Shown: piece by piece, positions 46,916-59,405 of the stretch
Position numbering within the stretch: the first letter of the stretch is position 1
Layout: the number at the start of each line of letters is the position of its first letter
Assembly (NCBI GenBank): GCA_009760855.2
Contig: WPIO01000020.1
Location: 3,450,501-3,514,500, forward strand
Reading direction: 5' to 3'
DNA length: 64,000 bases
DNA from: Cristatella mucedo
Taxonomy: Eukaryota > Bryozoa > Phylactolaemata > Cristatellidae
Position numbers and translations under genes: made by a program
Notes under the pieces: generated by a model
The model's input: the letters and a program-made list of their open reading frames with translations, nothing else
Database searches by the model: none
What the model was told of the DNA's origin: nothing

Positions 46916-47618
46916 AAGACGATTCGCTCTACGTGAATACAGAAACTGCGGCTGCGTCGGTGCTGGCCTCTGCTCTCTCTCTCTCGTAGCTTTTTGTTCG
47001 CTTTGCCTCCAGCTTCCGTTGCATCTGAGCTTTTGAACTCAGCAGCTAATAATCTGGTCTCACGAGATCTCGCATCTTTCAGCTTTACCTTTCCTGTAGC
47101 TCTCGCCTGGCACAAAGCTGCACGACTATCAGCGAATCAGGTCACTGCTGACCTAGGATCTTGCTTGCTTCACCGATTCTATACGATCTTGGCATCTAGC
47201 CGAAGCAAAAAATCAAGTGCTATCAAAAAATAAATCCATTTTGGAATGATTTTTGCTGTGTCTTCCTAGGACTCCGTTGTTCTATGACCAATGCCCTCTT
47301 GTTAAGTTTGGCTATGCAATATAAGCAAATGAAAAGCAGCTTTCCTCATATTTTTAGTTCTTGATGACAACGACAAAGTTGTTTGGGGTTTGGTTTCATA
47401 TTCTTGAATTTCAAGATATATTAACACTAAAAAAGTGCTGTTTCGGCCCATGCAATAAAGTCCTTCACCACAGTCTCTGCAATTGCCACAAGTATAACGG
47501 TTGCTAGCTCTTGCAGACGTGTTATAAATTCTGGTAAAATTGGTGACTCAGAGAGCGGTTAATTAGTTGTAGTTAGTGCACTGGTACACTGGCAAGCATG
47601 CTACCGGCTTTAGCAGTT
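46916..47618. other. Unassigned segment with an 80-codon open frame
   Basis: A frame at 46994-47233 (+) starts at an ATG after a short CT tract and ends about 4 bp before AATAAA (47230). It has no recognisable domain. It could be a small gene or a processed insertion; weak evidence. Confidence 0.2.
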
Positions 47619-47708
47619 CACGACAACAATCCAGAGCCCCATATATAAAAAAATATATGTATATATATATAATTAAAAATTAAAAAGAGCACGACAACAA
47701 TCCAGAGC
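47619..47708. repeat. AT-rich insert flanked by 19-bp direct repeats
   Basis: CACGACAACAATCCAGAGC occurs at 47619-47637 and 47690-47708 around a 52-bp ATATAT/AAAATTAAAA segment. It looks like a target-site duplication around a tiny A/T insert. Confidence 0.85.
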
Positions 47709-47749
47709 GCCCTCCATACTTTTATATAAAAGTCCTCATTGCTTAATCC

Positions 47750-47830
47750 AAGCAAAGTGCAAAGTGCCTAGAATGAGATTTATTTCCCTGATAGTGCTAT
47801 ATCAAATGTAGTATTACTGTTATTATTAAA
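47750..47830 (+). mobile_element. LINE A 3' tail remnant
   Basis: AAAGTGCCTAGAATGAGATT, then TAGTGCTATATCAAATGTAG and ATT repeats. Confidence 0.8.
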
Positions 47831-50084
47831 TCAATCTACTCAAAATTCATAGTGTGCCACACCTGCACAACAGCACCAGCCATTGCCAACCACTTAGTTT
47901 GAAGCCTGTATTTCTGAATTGCAGTCTCTTGAAAGGGGGCTTTTTTAGCGTCTAACCCACAGATCATATACTCTGACATACCCGGTTCTTGATCGTGGTG
48001 ATTCATGAACCTCTAATAATCTCAAGCACTTTCATAATCTGACCACTTTAGCAGGCAAGTTTTTTCAATAGCCTTCAGAGGATTTATTTGCCTCGAAATA
48101 CCACTTTGTTGTTGCAAAGAAGTCTAGTACGTTGGAAACTTGTGGAGGCTTTTCATCGGTTCCAAGTAAATGCCACTGTGGTATAAAATAATGCTAAAAT
48201 ACTCTTTTTCAAAAGCTCTATTTTATTTTGTCTTTGCCAAAAACTGAAGCCAAGCTTACATCACTGCAAGCACTGCAATTGAAATCTCAAATATTTGATA
48301 TAGGCTACACGCTTAGCATCTGTAATCATTTTCGGCTTCCTTTCGGTGATTGGCTCTAAACACTGCTACAATACTGAGTCACCAAAAAGCTACACAAATA
48401 GTATCACTAAATTATACCAACAAGCGGCAAAAATTGTTTATTAAATTCAATTATAACTCAGTAAAAAGTTTGCGTTATTTTAATTTCGCTGCAATTAAAT
48501 TTCTTGCCAGATCAATTGTATAGGGGTTTTGTCAAAACAAAAAGAATGTCAGGGCGCATGACTTCATTGTCGAAATTCCTAGTCATGATTTGATAGTAAC
48601 AACGGAAATATCAGGCATCGACGTATAATAATTTGTGATCCCAAAATTACAAAAGTAATGCCAGCTCACGAGACACTTTGATGCTTTTGTAATTTAAGCA
48701 TTGACTCGAGAATTCAAGAGCTGTGATGATTCACCGTCAACAGCCAGAGCAGGCAGCTGTAGCTGTAAATATAGAATCAGCTAATCTACGTTAAGGGTAC
48801 ATTTTATAACTCAACGACCATTCAGTTGAGCTCATGGATTAAAACTGCAACCAAATTCTAGTTTAACATTAAGCAAGTCAATGGGAAATCGATTTGTAGC
48901 ACACTGTTTCTATCTAAATAGTCATTGAAGCTACTCAAGTATTTGAATTCAAATGACGTTCGGATCTTGTTCTTCTAAACAATCACAAATCTCGGGATAT
49001 TGTATTTGCATAACTTTCATATGTCCGTACCCGCGCAACAAAAATAGTATGTCCTAAGGTCTTTCATATATTACAGTTTATAAATAGCCTATGCTGTTTT
49101 GCTCGTCAATAGAACCATCAGATTCATCAAAAATTCTTCTACATTATTTTAGATATAAAAGAGACGATTCTAGTCATTCTTGGTACTGTTAATATTACCT
49201 TATGTGTTTAATTAATTATCATCCAAAAGTATACGGGTCAGTGCATGTCCTAGTTTCATAGCAACGAAAGAGAAGCTTTTGGAGACTATGACGAGCTTCT
49301 GGTGATGACTGTTTTAATTTCTTTCTGCTGAGTTTGCGACACTACTTATATGTGACCAAGCGGATCAGCTATCTTAGAATCACTCAAGGTAAGAAAAAGC
49401 TATGTTCAGATGATTTATAAGTAATCTTGAAGTGATCACTTAGAGTTGATGCGCAAGCAGCTTTAGGTTCATTTCTAGAGCGTAACAGGAATTAATTTTA
49501 GATGTTCTATTTTGTTTTAGCTTCTTCCTAAATATAGATACAATATTTTCATGAAATCTGATTGTCATGATTGCTGTCATGATCGCTGTCATGATTGTCT
49601 AAATTTCCGAAAATCTTGATTCGAACTTTGTAGCTTTCAGATTCACAGAAAATTTCGTCTTGAATAGTAGGCTCGATTATGTGTAACTCACATAATTTCT
49701 TTGTTCATTTGCTGGCACATTACGATCATGGCTGTGTTGCGGTCAAGCGAAATAGTAAATATGGAACAAACTATCCTTGCTTCATTCTATGCATCAAAGT
49801 TCATTTGATTACAAGAGGTGGGATTCAATCACGTGTTATTGCTTTCGGCTTATACTCTTTTGGTATTGCCATGAAAAGCAGACTAGCTCTTGGTGCGTCG
49901 CCATCCTAAGGCACGCTTACACTGAATGCTGCGTTGCAGCGCTCTATCAAAGACGACTCTCTTTTAATTGAGATACTTTTGAGAATCCGTAGAGACCTAT
50001 CTTAAGGTTATGTTTTGCTAGTTCGTAGCTATCTCTTGGGCTGAGCTACGCGTGTGAATGGACTAATGAGATTCCCACTACGAC
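47831..50084. other. 2.2 kb without recognised genes
   Basis: AT-rich. The only structure seen is a threefold 12-bp repeat of TGTCATGATTGC type at about 49561-49600. Confidence 0.35.
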
Positions 50085-50219
50085 CCTCTATCTATCTATC
50101 TAGATACCCCATATAGATATCCCTATCTGTCTATCTAGATACCCACTATCTATCTAGATATCCCTATCTATCTAGATACCCCCTATCTATCTAGATACCC
50201 CTCTATCTATCTATCTATT
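50085..50219. repeat. (CTAT)n with TCTAGATA palindromes
   Basis: Tetranucleotide CTAT repeats interrupted regularly by TCTAGATACCCC or TCTAGATATCCC units, about five units. Confidence 0.93.
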
Positions 50220-51168
50220 TAGCGAAACCACAGTCAATGAAGCCGGTCAAGCCCAAATCAACTGGGAATGACGACCCCGCTGAGCTCGACTTTAGTCCGA
50301 CTCTGTGAAGAGATATGAGAGGTGTGGCATAAGCGGTAGGGCGAAAAAAATTGAGATACAACTAGTTCTATCGTTTTTATCTATTTATTTAAGCGGAAAA
50401 CGGGCCTCGAGCCCACGTTTCTGGCGTCAAGCGGCTGGAAACTCAGCGGCCGAAATCCGACTTACTGTGCTCAATGATCAGAGTCTCTGTAAATGGTCAC
50501 ACCTTTTTTATACTATAGGATAGATTTTGGTTATCATTAACTTCATTTTTTTCTTTTTTATCTCGTCATCATGCATTTATAATTTTGAATATAAGTGATA
50601 TGTTAGCTATTCTCAAGTATTACGTCTTTTTCAATCTTGCAAATACCCACATTTGAATCTAAAACGCCCACTATCATTAAGGGTGTCTCAATTCCTTCAT
50701 TAATTCTTGGTTTTCTCGCAGGGGTCTGGTAGAAGCATAACCAGGCGGCAGCAACCATCAATGTTAAATTTGGTTTCATCCCGTTTTAATATTGGCGGCA
50801 GGTTGTAAAGCTGATTGAATCCCCTAGACAATTTCGTTATCGTATGTTGAAGAAATTTGAAGCGGATATCCTTCATTTTTGAACTTTTAGCAGCTAGTAA
50901 ATGATAAAGAAAATGTCCTCTGTACACCATGTGACTTCCATTATTGCATTCATTTTAACTCAATTGACTGGTTGAGGGTTCCGTACTTGATAATCTGGCT
51001 AGGTTGGGTGACTAGACGATACGCACATCACGTATCTGCGCTGTAAGCATCCAAAAATATTCTGCAGACGCACAGATACGTGCATCCTTTGAATAGATAC
51101 GCATAGACGTCGGCGTAGCACATCGGGCTCGCCGGGGCTTGCTTGGGCAAGCCCTGGCAAGCCCTATG
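50220..51168. other. No gene recognised
   Basis: Unassigned. The minus-strand frame at 50700-50930 has no known domain. Confidence 0.3.
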
Positions 51169-51215
51169 ATCCTGTCTGATAAGCCCGGCAAGCCGCCGGT
51201 CTTATCAGACAGGAT
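51125..51215. repeat. GC-rich hairpin with 15-bp perfect arms
   Basis: ATCCTGTCTGATAAG (51169-51183) and CTTATCAGACAGGAT (51201-51215) form perfect arms around a 17-nt GC-rich loop. Just upstream are repeated GGCAAGCC/GGCTTGC motifs (51131-51165), one of which is also in the loop. Confidence 0.9.
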
Positions 51216-52289
51216 ACTGTATCAAACCGCAGCTCATCGGCTCTATTCGAACATGCTTTTCAGCTAAGAGACTTCCTTTCATAAAACATGGCGACGGCAT
51301 AGGAAAACCCGTCGGCCTAGGTGTGCTGTGCTGCCAGAGTCGGCTTTCCATTCCGTTGCACATTCCTGCGATTTCAGACAACATTCGAAGAAGCGCGATA
51401 GCAGCTGCTGCTCGCTTCCGGCGACATGGCACCGCCGGCGGCACTCGGCCGCCCCCCCCCCCAGCCGAGGAAGCAGTCAATTCTTGGTACGGCGGGAATG
51501 GTTCAGTGCTAGGGTGTTGTTACATAGAGCGAGCGTCTGTGCTGCATTGACCCGAAGCTGGAAGAGAAACGCCGCTCGACCTCTCACCTTAGCACGCTGA
51601 GATGAGCCAAGACGGCAGCCCAGCAGGGAACGCCAGCCATTGCGGCGGGCGCAGCAACGATGCAAGCGCCTTCTCCTGCTGCAGTGACGCACGAGAGTGA
51701 GCCTACACTGTGGCGCCCCCACCCGTCGCTCCAACCCGTCGCTTCCGAAGCCGGTGCCTCCCGTTTACAAAGCAATAGACTTGGCCGCGGTTACTAAGCC
51801 GTTTCGCACTCCCCGTCTGCTAGTTGGTTGCTTAGCCGTAGGGCCCGAACGCCCTCTCTCACTCTCTTTCTCTATATCACTTTCTCTCTCGCTCCGGGCA
51901 TTCAATGGGCTTTCAGGACATTCGGGTTAGCCCAGGCATTGCCGTGCACTCTCCGCTGATGCACGGTCTCCTAGCTACGTCACACGTGGCTTTTAACGCC
52001 ATTGTGCCTCTGACAAAAGCTGAAGCTCTTGTGCAGTGCCGTCGAACTAGTAGGTGGAGTCGACTGGCTGCTGACCTCTTGTTTGTATGGAGAAGTAAGC
52101 GGCGACGTATTAGCTGTACCCCGTAAACAGTGCCTTATCTGGCAGGTTCGTCCGCTACGCGCTGCTTTCGCTTGGGTACGCGTTCTACTGGCCTGTTCTG
52201 CGATGGCTATGTAAATTCTCTGGCTTTGAGGCTATTGTTTCCATTGTTCCACGTCTGACTAAAGCCTGCACAAAGAATTGACGTCAGTG
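51216..52289. other. GC-rich unassigned region
   Basis: CpG-rich compared with most of the window (51.25-51.80 kb), with several overlapping open frames on both strands that look like composition effects. It could hold a promoter, but no gene was identified. Confidence 0.3.
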
Positions 52290-52357
52290 ACAGAACCCTT
52301 CGGTCTTCGAGTCCTAGACTTTGGAACGCCCCTCATCAACTCTAATGCGACGATCTC
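52290..52357 (+). mobile_element. LINE B remnant
   Basis: AGTCCTAGACTTTGGAACGC corresponds to the GPRLWNS coding segment of LINE B, and is followed by the CT repeat. Short and decayed. Confidence 0.5.
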
Positions 52358-52991
<634 letters not shown>

Positions 52992-53080
52992 ATAATAATA
53001 ATAATAATACATTTGATATAGCTCCCTCTGAGAACTCATTCTACTTCTGGGCACTGTACATTTGCTGCAAACGGATGAGT
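52992..53080 (-). mobile_element. LINE A 3' tail remnant
   Basis: AATAATAATAATAATAC followed by TTTGATATAGCTCCCTCTGA, the reverse complement of the family tail. Confidence 0.8.
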
Positions 53081-53122
53081 CCATGTCCAAGAGGGCAGAC
53101 GCCTAGAAATGCCTGCGAAGCA

Positions 53123-53286
53123 CCGCGATGGCACACTAGGTAAGGCGGTTGCTTTCACGACCTCGGTCCCGAGGTCGTGGGTTCGATTTGTGCTGTGGGC
53201 GATCCTTTATCGCCACTGCAAGAGGTGGTGATAGCCGTACAGGCTCTTTTGTCGCTATACAAAAGGAGGCTGTTTAATCAACTAGG
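53123..53286 (+). mobile_element. SINE-B copy
   Basis: One of the best copies: GGCACACTAGGTAAGGCGGT A-box region, GGTCGTGGGTTCGATTTG B-box region, GCAAGAGGTGGTGATAGCC hairpin and the AGGAGGCTGTTTAATCAACT tail. Confidence 0.88.
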
Positions 53287-53639
53287 ATTCATTTATTTAT
53301 TTAAGGCTTTATTGCAGCTTCGCCGTCAGAGGCAACTAAGCCACCTTCACCTTCTATGACAGTACGTCGAACGTAGACTCAAACATCTCTATGCGATAAC
53401 GGTATGCGGAACATTCAAGCACAGGTACAGATTTGAGAACCACTTTCGTGCTCTGGTGAACGACAGGAGAATTGTCTTCAAAGTCACCGATGCTGCAGAA
53501 TTGGTCACCTACAAGCGTTGTACTACAGTTACAAAGCTTGGCACGCAGAAAAGCTATGCGTTGGCATTGAAGTAAGAACACTAAATGATGAAATCCAGAG
53601 CGAACACTTGATCAGCTCTAGACTCGCGAGAAGAACCGT

Positions 53640-54112
53640 GCAAGCTTGGCCATCTCCAAGCACTTCAGTTCACTGGACGCAGTATCTGGAATAATGCGCC
53701 TGGTCCCAGATAAGACACCAAGTCTCTTAGCGACGATTGCAGCGCCACTTGGGCGCTTTATACTGTATGCATGCAAATCGGTATTGCTTCAGGCCCTGAG
53801 GTGTTTCACAGAATTGTTGCGAATTATTTTACGGACATCCCTGCGGTTCGCACATGCATTAATGGCATTCTAATGAGTGGTCTGCAATTGAATAACGTGG
53901 AAAGCGTATGAGGCAAGTTTTGTAAAAATGCCGAAACATTAATTAGGGCCTTCAGGCAGTTAAGTGCAAGTTCGGCCAGACAGGGATTCCCTTTCCGGGG
54001 TAATGTACTATTGACTATTGGCACCGAAGGCATCAGGCAGGAGCACGACAAGGTAGTGGCTATCAAAGACTTTGCTGTGCCTTCATCAAAGTTCGACACC
54101 TGTGGCTGCTAG
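53640..54112 (+). pseudogene. Ty3/Gypsy-type reverse transcriptase relic
   Basis: In shifting frames, motif echoes appear in family order: KHFSSLDAVSG (about 53658), PLGRF, GPEVFHRIVANYF, a CINGILMSG box where functional copies have the YxDD core, and GIRQEHDKVVAIKDF (about 54030). It is frameshifted and has lost the catalytic DD. No LTRs were seen. Motif comparison is from memory of the family. Confidence 0.72.
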
Positions 54113-54172
54113 GGATAGCTAACTATTTAGCCACGCAAGTTTAGCCCTAAATTAGCAGTACTGTCAACAAGT

Positions 54173-54540
54173 TATGTAATGTAATGTAATGTATCTCCGT
54201 CTGTAACTCCACAAATCATAAAGACTATGTGGGTGTTACGCAGGAGAGTTTTGTGTAGTGAACTCACAGCCGAAGCGGCTATTTGTACGCATTCGGTAGC
54301 CAGCAGACTTCGTCTCACGCAACAAAGAGAAAGTGGGAAGCATAGCAGAGTCAGGAGAGCAGTTGAGGTAGTGAGTAGCATAGAAGTAGCAGCACAGGAC
54401 CGCTGGAAAGAATGAGCCATAGTCGGCAGCAGGAGAGTAGTTGTCGTTGCTTAAGAATTGTGGAAACGAGTTCCTCAGTCTAGGACCTGCAGAGCTAAAG
54501 CTGCTGTCGCCAACGGTCTCCAGTTGAAGACAAGACACTT
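54173..54540 (-). mobile_element. LINE B 3' end fragment
   Basis: ATTAC repeats (minus strand), GAGATACATT, then 3' UTR and coding for SSAGPRLRNSFPQFLSN. Very similar to the copy at 31.36 kb. Confidence 0.9.
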
Positions 54541-55511
54541 GAAACCAGCACAGAACTTACGGTGCCAGATCTTCCATCAGGCGTAAGCCTTTGACGTTAA
54601 ATGCTTTGGGATTGCTGCTCCCCTGCTAGGCTTTTATCACGTGAATTTGCCTATTAAGCGGTTGATATATTCCTACTATCAAAAACAAATAGAAAATATG
54701 TGTTGCTGATTTGCTTCTGCACTCATGACGATGATAATTTGAAATTTTCGGGTTTCGCCGTCAGGCTCGGTGCGAACTTCAAATTCATAAAAATAGCAGA
54801 CGTTGAGCCGCTGCCTGAATTAGCAATTTTTATGCGGACATAAAACTATAGAGCAGTATTAAAATAATTGCAACAGAACTCTTGCCTTAATCGAACAGTT
54901 TGGTATATGATATCACAGGGCCCTAGAATAGCTATAGTTGATTGACATTGCATCACGAAGCTATATACCAGTCAGATGCATTGGTTATTATTGTGAGCAC
55001 TCTCTCAAGGCAAGACACACAAAAATTCGTGAAATAGCCTGTTAAAACGAGCAAGACATGCAGAGCCTACTCCGGTATGCCAGTCCAAGATCAAGCCAAG
55101 CTCAGGGCATCTTATTTCACCGATTGCTAACTATTTCGGAGCAAGCCACCACACAGCCATGTGCGGTGGCTCTCGAAGCCTTCGGGCGTTGCCCGACTGG
55201 GCCAGCCTCTCGCGCTTGCTCTCCAAGTCTTTGGGCGTTACCCGAACGTGCCAACCTGGATGCAGTCCGCCCGTTGGCCCGGTACTGCTACTAATCAGCA
55301 GTGGCACCGCGCCGACACACCGAAGCACCACGATTACTATAGACATGGTGTGTCGGGCCGGCCGCTTTACGACACACACTCACGCGCTCGCCGGAGCTGT
55401 GGCTTGGCACACTGTTCCGCTCGAAGAGTTAATACTTGTTCATGTTTATTGCTAAGCGGTATTTCACTCGAAGAATGTAACACCAAGACTATAAGAGAAA
55501 TCTTGAAAGTA
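54541..55511. other. No gene recognised
   Basis: 55.05-55.45 kb is GC-rich with overlapping open frames and short GGGCGTT.CCCGA repeats (about 55186 and 55234); no domain recognised. Confidence 0.3.
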
Positions 55512-55567
55512 GCGCGCGTGTGTGTGTGTGTGTGCGCGTGTGTGTGTGTGTGTGTGTGCGTGCGTGC

Positions 55568-55632
<65 letters not shown>
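55512..55632. repeat. (GT)n microsatellite
   Basis: About 120 bp of GT repeats with GCGC and GCGT interruptions (55534-55572). Confidence 0.96.
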
Positions 55633-55634
<2 letters not shown>

Positions 55635-55744
55635 ATTGCAGCTCGCTAAATGGAATTTAAAATACAGCGGTAGAGTAACGGGCAAATATCTTTTCTTACT
55701 CTGTATTTAATTCGGGTATTTACACACAGACTATTGCAGGGAGA

Positions 55745-56865
55745 ATGGAGGGAGCTGTGAAGTTTGCTATCCCTATAGTTTGGCAGGAATCTACGGACCA
55801 CTCGAGCGACTGCTACTTCTGCTGCAAGGCGCAGATCCTTTCAAAGATCCGACTGGCACATCGGCGCAACCTCACACATTCCTTCAACCATTGCCTCAGT
55901 GCCGCACTGCCCGGAGCTTCCTGCCCCACTCCTCCGGAGAGGGATCGGCCATCTTCAGGAGAGATCAGCAAGCCAGAAAGCGAGGAGGACGTTGCAGATC
56001 CAGATTCCAAATTCACCGATGCGGTCAAGTAAAGAAAACTCTACCTACCCAACAAGGAAGTCCGCGAGGGTCCTTTTTTCTCTATTATATCTATCTATCT
56101 ATATCAACAAGCAAGTCCTATTCTGATCATCTGACATCTGGGCTCAGTCTGTAATTGCTGGATGAAAGTTTGAAAGTAACACCTCAGAGAAAGCGTCACC
56201 AACTTTTTCTCCGACCTCACACGGAAAGTTGGCCTATGCTTCGGAAACGATATAGTGGTTTATCATGTTTCTTGTTTTCTTTTCGGCGATGCACGAAGGC
56301 GCTCTTTCACCGAAAAACTTACCTTGGGTGATCGATTCCTCTGTAGGGAAGAAAATCGTTAAGTATTAACCGCTGCTGGACCCTCGTAAGGTGCTGCTGC
56401 CACCACGGCACTTAAAGTTAGGCCTCTTCAAGCAATTGCTTTATACGTCGATTCGCCAGCCTTCAAGTACATCCAATATGTCTTTGCACAGTTGTTAGAG
56501 GTAAAGGTCAAAGTTGGTATCCGTGTCGGACTACAGATAGAGAAGATCACAGAGTGAACGACCTCACTAATAAGCTGAGCAGAGCTTGGAGTGCGGCTTG
56601 GCAGAGTTTCTTTGCTGTGTGTATTTCACAGCTGTCCTACGAAATCGTGAGGCTAAAAGGCTACGAGCAGCTGAATCAGCCTCTCGCATAGAACGATGCC
56701 AAAATTGGATGCAAGATGGCTCTCAAAGTCTTGAGGCTCGTCTTAAAGAATTCAATGACAACGTAGGAGCCTACTCAGCTGCGTAAGATAAGCACTCTCA
56801 TCAGGAAATGTATCCGGGATTAGAGAATTACGCCATTTTCCGCTTGACCACGCCACCCGCTTGTA
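55745..56865 (+). pseudogene. Decayed copy of DCYFC / HQD-motif repeat protein family
   Basis: Begins FAIPIVWQESTDHSSDCYFC, followed by an acidic PESEEDVADPDS segment. Later frames show LPPRHLKLGLFKQL (about 56396), FKYIQYVFAQL.EVKVKVGI (about 56475), SRAWSAAWQSFF (about 56578), FNDNVGAYSA (about 56752) and a DKHSHQEM echo. These match, in order, a large uncharacterised protein family repeated in cnidarian and arthropod genomes with motifs PMVWREP..H..DCYFC, LPPLHIKLGLM and GERFHQD. The frame changes several times, so it is a relic. The family's function is not known to me; its multicopy nature suggests mobile DNA. Confidence 0.72.
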
Positions 56866-58069
56866 CCAGCTCGTACCTACATGGCTTTCGAAGGGCTAGC
56901 GCCTGGAGAATGACCGTTTCACTAATCTCTGCATAGAAAAATCTCGTCAACGCCCCAACGCTAACGGAGGGGGAATTCATGTAGCAAGATCGCGTAGGCC
57001 AACAATGCCATTTAAAAACCCTCGGAGCTACAGGGGGACGCTGAATAACCATGATGCTGGCGTTCGCTAACCTGGGATGTTGAGCCCTCGGGTCCAATCC
57101 TTCTCGACGGCAGCAAGCCGCGTTGTCCCGGAATAGCTGTGCACTATCGTCCAAGTACTCGTGGCTCCTTGCCCGGGGGATTCTACGGATTCTACATACC
57201 TCGTGGGAGCTTGGGTTAACGACGGTACTTAGCCTAAGACCCGGGTAGCCAGTTTCTCGTGTCTGTCCCTGGCCTTTCATGGTGATCCGGGGCACCAGCA
57301 CTCCATTGCTCACGGTGAGTGGGTCCTAAGCGACGAAATCGACTTCGCGCCGAAGTCCAAGTTCAAACCCTGAGAAAATACCGCCAAAAAAGGCCGCCGC
57401 CATTGCCCATCCTATCTCAAATCATCAAAGGGCAGGCTTGAGCGAGCAGGCTGATCCCAAGCTGGGTGTGTCACGTGCCGGACGCCGCGGGCGATGAATG
57501 AACCCCACATGGATATAATACTGAGCTTTGAACGGCACTACCAGAGACTGTAAAACGAAAAAGTTACTCGGGAGTTGTTTTGGGGCTGTACGAACGCGAC
57601 TCCTTAGCTAGCTGCAAAACGAGGGCATACATTCATTGCTGAGCCCTTAGGGGTGGTAAGTTTTTTCTTACTCCAGAGTAAATGCATGTTAATTTCGCTT
57701 CATTTGCTGTTCCTTCTCACTAAATGTGAGCCACAAGATTCGAATGTATCCTCATTTTCATCTCCTAAGGGTTAATTTCAACTTAATCACTGTCCTTGTG
57801 AAAAAAGCAAGGTTTTTAGGGAATAATAGCTATTTTATATACTTGAGGCATAATAAATTAGCAAATAGTACTTACTAACAAAGGACAAAAATTGTCTTAA
57901 GCTGCCACAATTCACCAAGCTCTTACCTGCTGAGATTAGCTAGCGGACAAGGAATCAGTCAAAATTGAGCGGCCATCGGCCTTCTGAAAATTGAGCTTTT
58001 TTGCCCCCTGTCTAATGCAGCATTATGCCACAATAAACAGCTCAGTTTCTACGTATCCGATATTCAAAT
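56866..58069. other. Unassigned; GC-rich part 57.0-57.5 kb
   Basis: 56.99-57.50 kb has a dense, structured, non-coding look (for example CCCGGGGGATTCTACGGATT) and could be the UTR of an unidentified retroelement. Checked against memory of rRNA and not matching. The remainder is AT-rich. Confidence 0.3.
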
Positions 58070-58268
58070 GACTACCTCAACTGCTCTCCTGACTCTGCTA
58101 AGCTTCCCACTTTCTCTTTGTTACATGAGATGAAGTCTGTTTGCTACCGAATGCGTACCGAAAGCCGATTAGGCTGTGAGTGTGCTATACAAAACTGTCC
58201 TGCGTAACACCCATATAGTCTGTATGCCTTTGTGGATTTTCAGACAGAGATACATTACATTACATTAC
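58070..58268 (+). mobile_element. LINE B 3' tail
   Basis: ACTACCTCAACTGCTCTCCT through ATGCGTACCGAAAGCCGATT to GAGATACATTACATTACATT. Confidence 0.92.
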
Positions 58269-59257
58269 GCAACTAAAAAAACCTCTGATTTCAGATAGAT
58301 AGATTTTGCTGAATACGTCATCAAACGTCCTCGAGCTTTTTTCAGTAATCGTGGACATATAGAGCAAATCGATCCATCCGAAATCAGAAATTGTTTCTTG
58401 CGTCATATGAAACAATAAGAGCTGAACTCGCATTTCAAATTTCACCCCGATATGTGAAGGATTAGCCGACTTATGGAATTTATAAAGCACCAACCTACAA
58501 TGGAAATGAAGCTGTGTTAGTCACAAAAATGCACTTCAACAAGCTTCACAAACGTATCTCGATCTAACAAGGTTCGAAAAGTTGGGATACAAGTCGCATA
58601 TGATACAGAGGTTGGTAAATTTTGTATTTGTAGATTTTCTGCTTCCGGTTTACATCCGGGATAGATGTGGTTTCCAAAACCATTTTTTCTTTCATGCAGA
58701 AGTCGTCAGAACTTCCGATCCCAGTTCTAAAATATTTGTCTTTCGAAAGGTACCCTAAACAAATATTTGATTTTGGGACAAATTATATTGTATATAAGTA
58801 TGCTCTCGACAGTCCCCGCTAAACATTCGCTCACTGCAGCGGATTCATTTTGATCACGCCCAGTCAAAAGGTATGGGACTGGCAGCCAGAAAAACAGCCG
58901 AGCTGCAAGTGAAGTTGCAAGTGGCGCTAGGAATCTTCCTTCTCCATTGCCGGCTGCTCCTGACGAGCCATACCTCATTTCATTATTTCAGCTGAGTCTT
59001 CGTCGAAAAGTAAAACCACAAGAAGCGGTCGGATCTCAAGAAGACCTCGTCACCTTCATTAGTACGCCACGTGTAGGCTGTTTTTTAAGTCCTGCGTGCT
59101 CGCCGTCGTTACTATGCTTCTACTCGCGATCAGTGTAAGGGAGGAGAATATAGTAAAGCCAAATCAGACTATGTGCATGCACGGCTCGTATTAAGGAGAC
59201 TCGCCGTGCATGGACTTTCATTTCGGCGGCTACCATGCGGGTGTGCTGTCTCAGCCG
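58269..59257. other. No gene recognised
   Basis: Nothing recognised. Confidence 0.3.
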
Positions 59258-59292
59258 AGCGGAGAACGGCAGCTGCGGCTCCGTTCTCCGCT
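59258..59292. repeat. Hairpin with 12-bp perfect arms
   Basis: AGCGGAGAACGG (59258-59269) and CCGTTCTCCGCT (59281-59292) around an 11-nt spacer, about 35 bp before a CT repeat. Confidence 0.85.
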
Positions 59293-59325
59293 TGAGTTCT
59301 AGTAGCCAGGCAACAAGCGCTGTCT

Positions 59326-59328
<3 letters not shown>

Positions 59329-59401
<73 letters not shown>
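59329..59401. repeat. (CT)n microsatellite
   Basis: About 73 bp of perfect CT repeats. Confidence 0.97.

Positions 59402-59405
<4 letters not shown>

Noticed and set aside
53123-53200. tRNA gene
   Set aside because: A- and B-box-like sequence is present, but it is part of a repeated SINE-B with a long non-tRNA body; the cloverleaf is not complete. The same applies to SINE-A heads.
56990-57500. rRNA or other structured RNA gene
   Set aside because: No segment matched conserved rRNA cores that I can recall; left unassigned.
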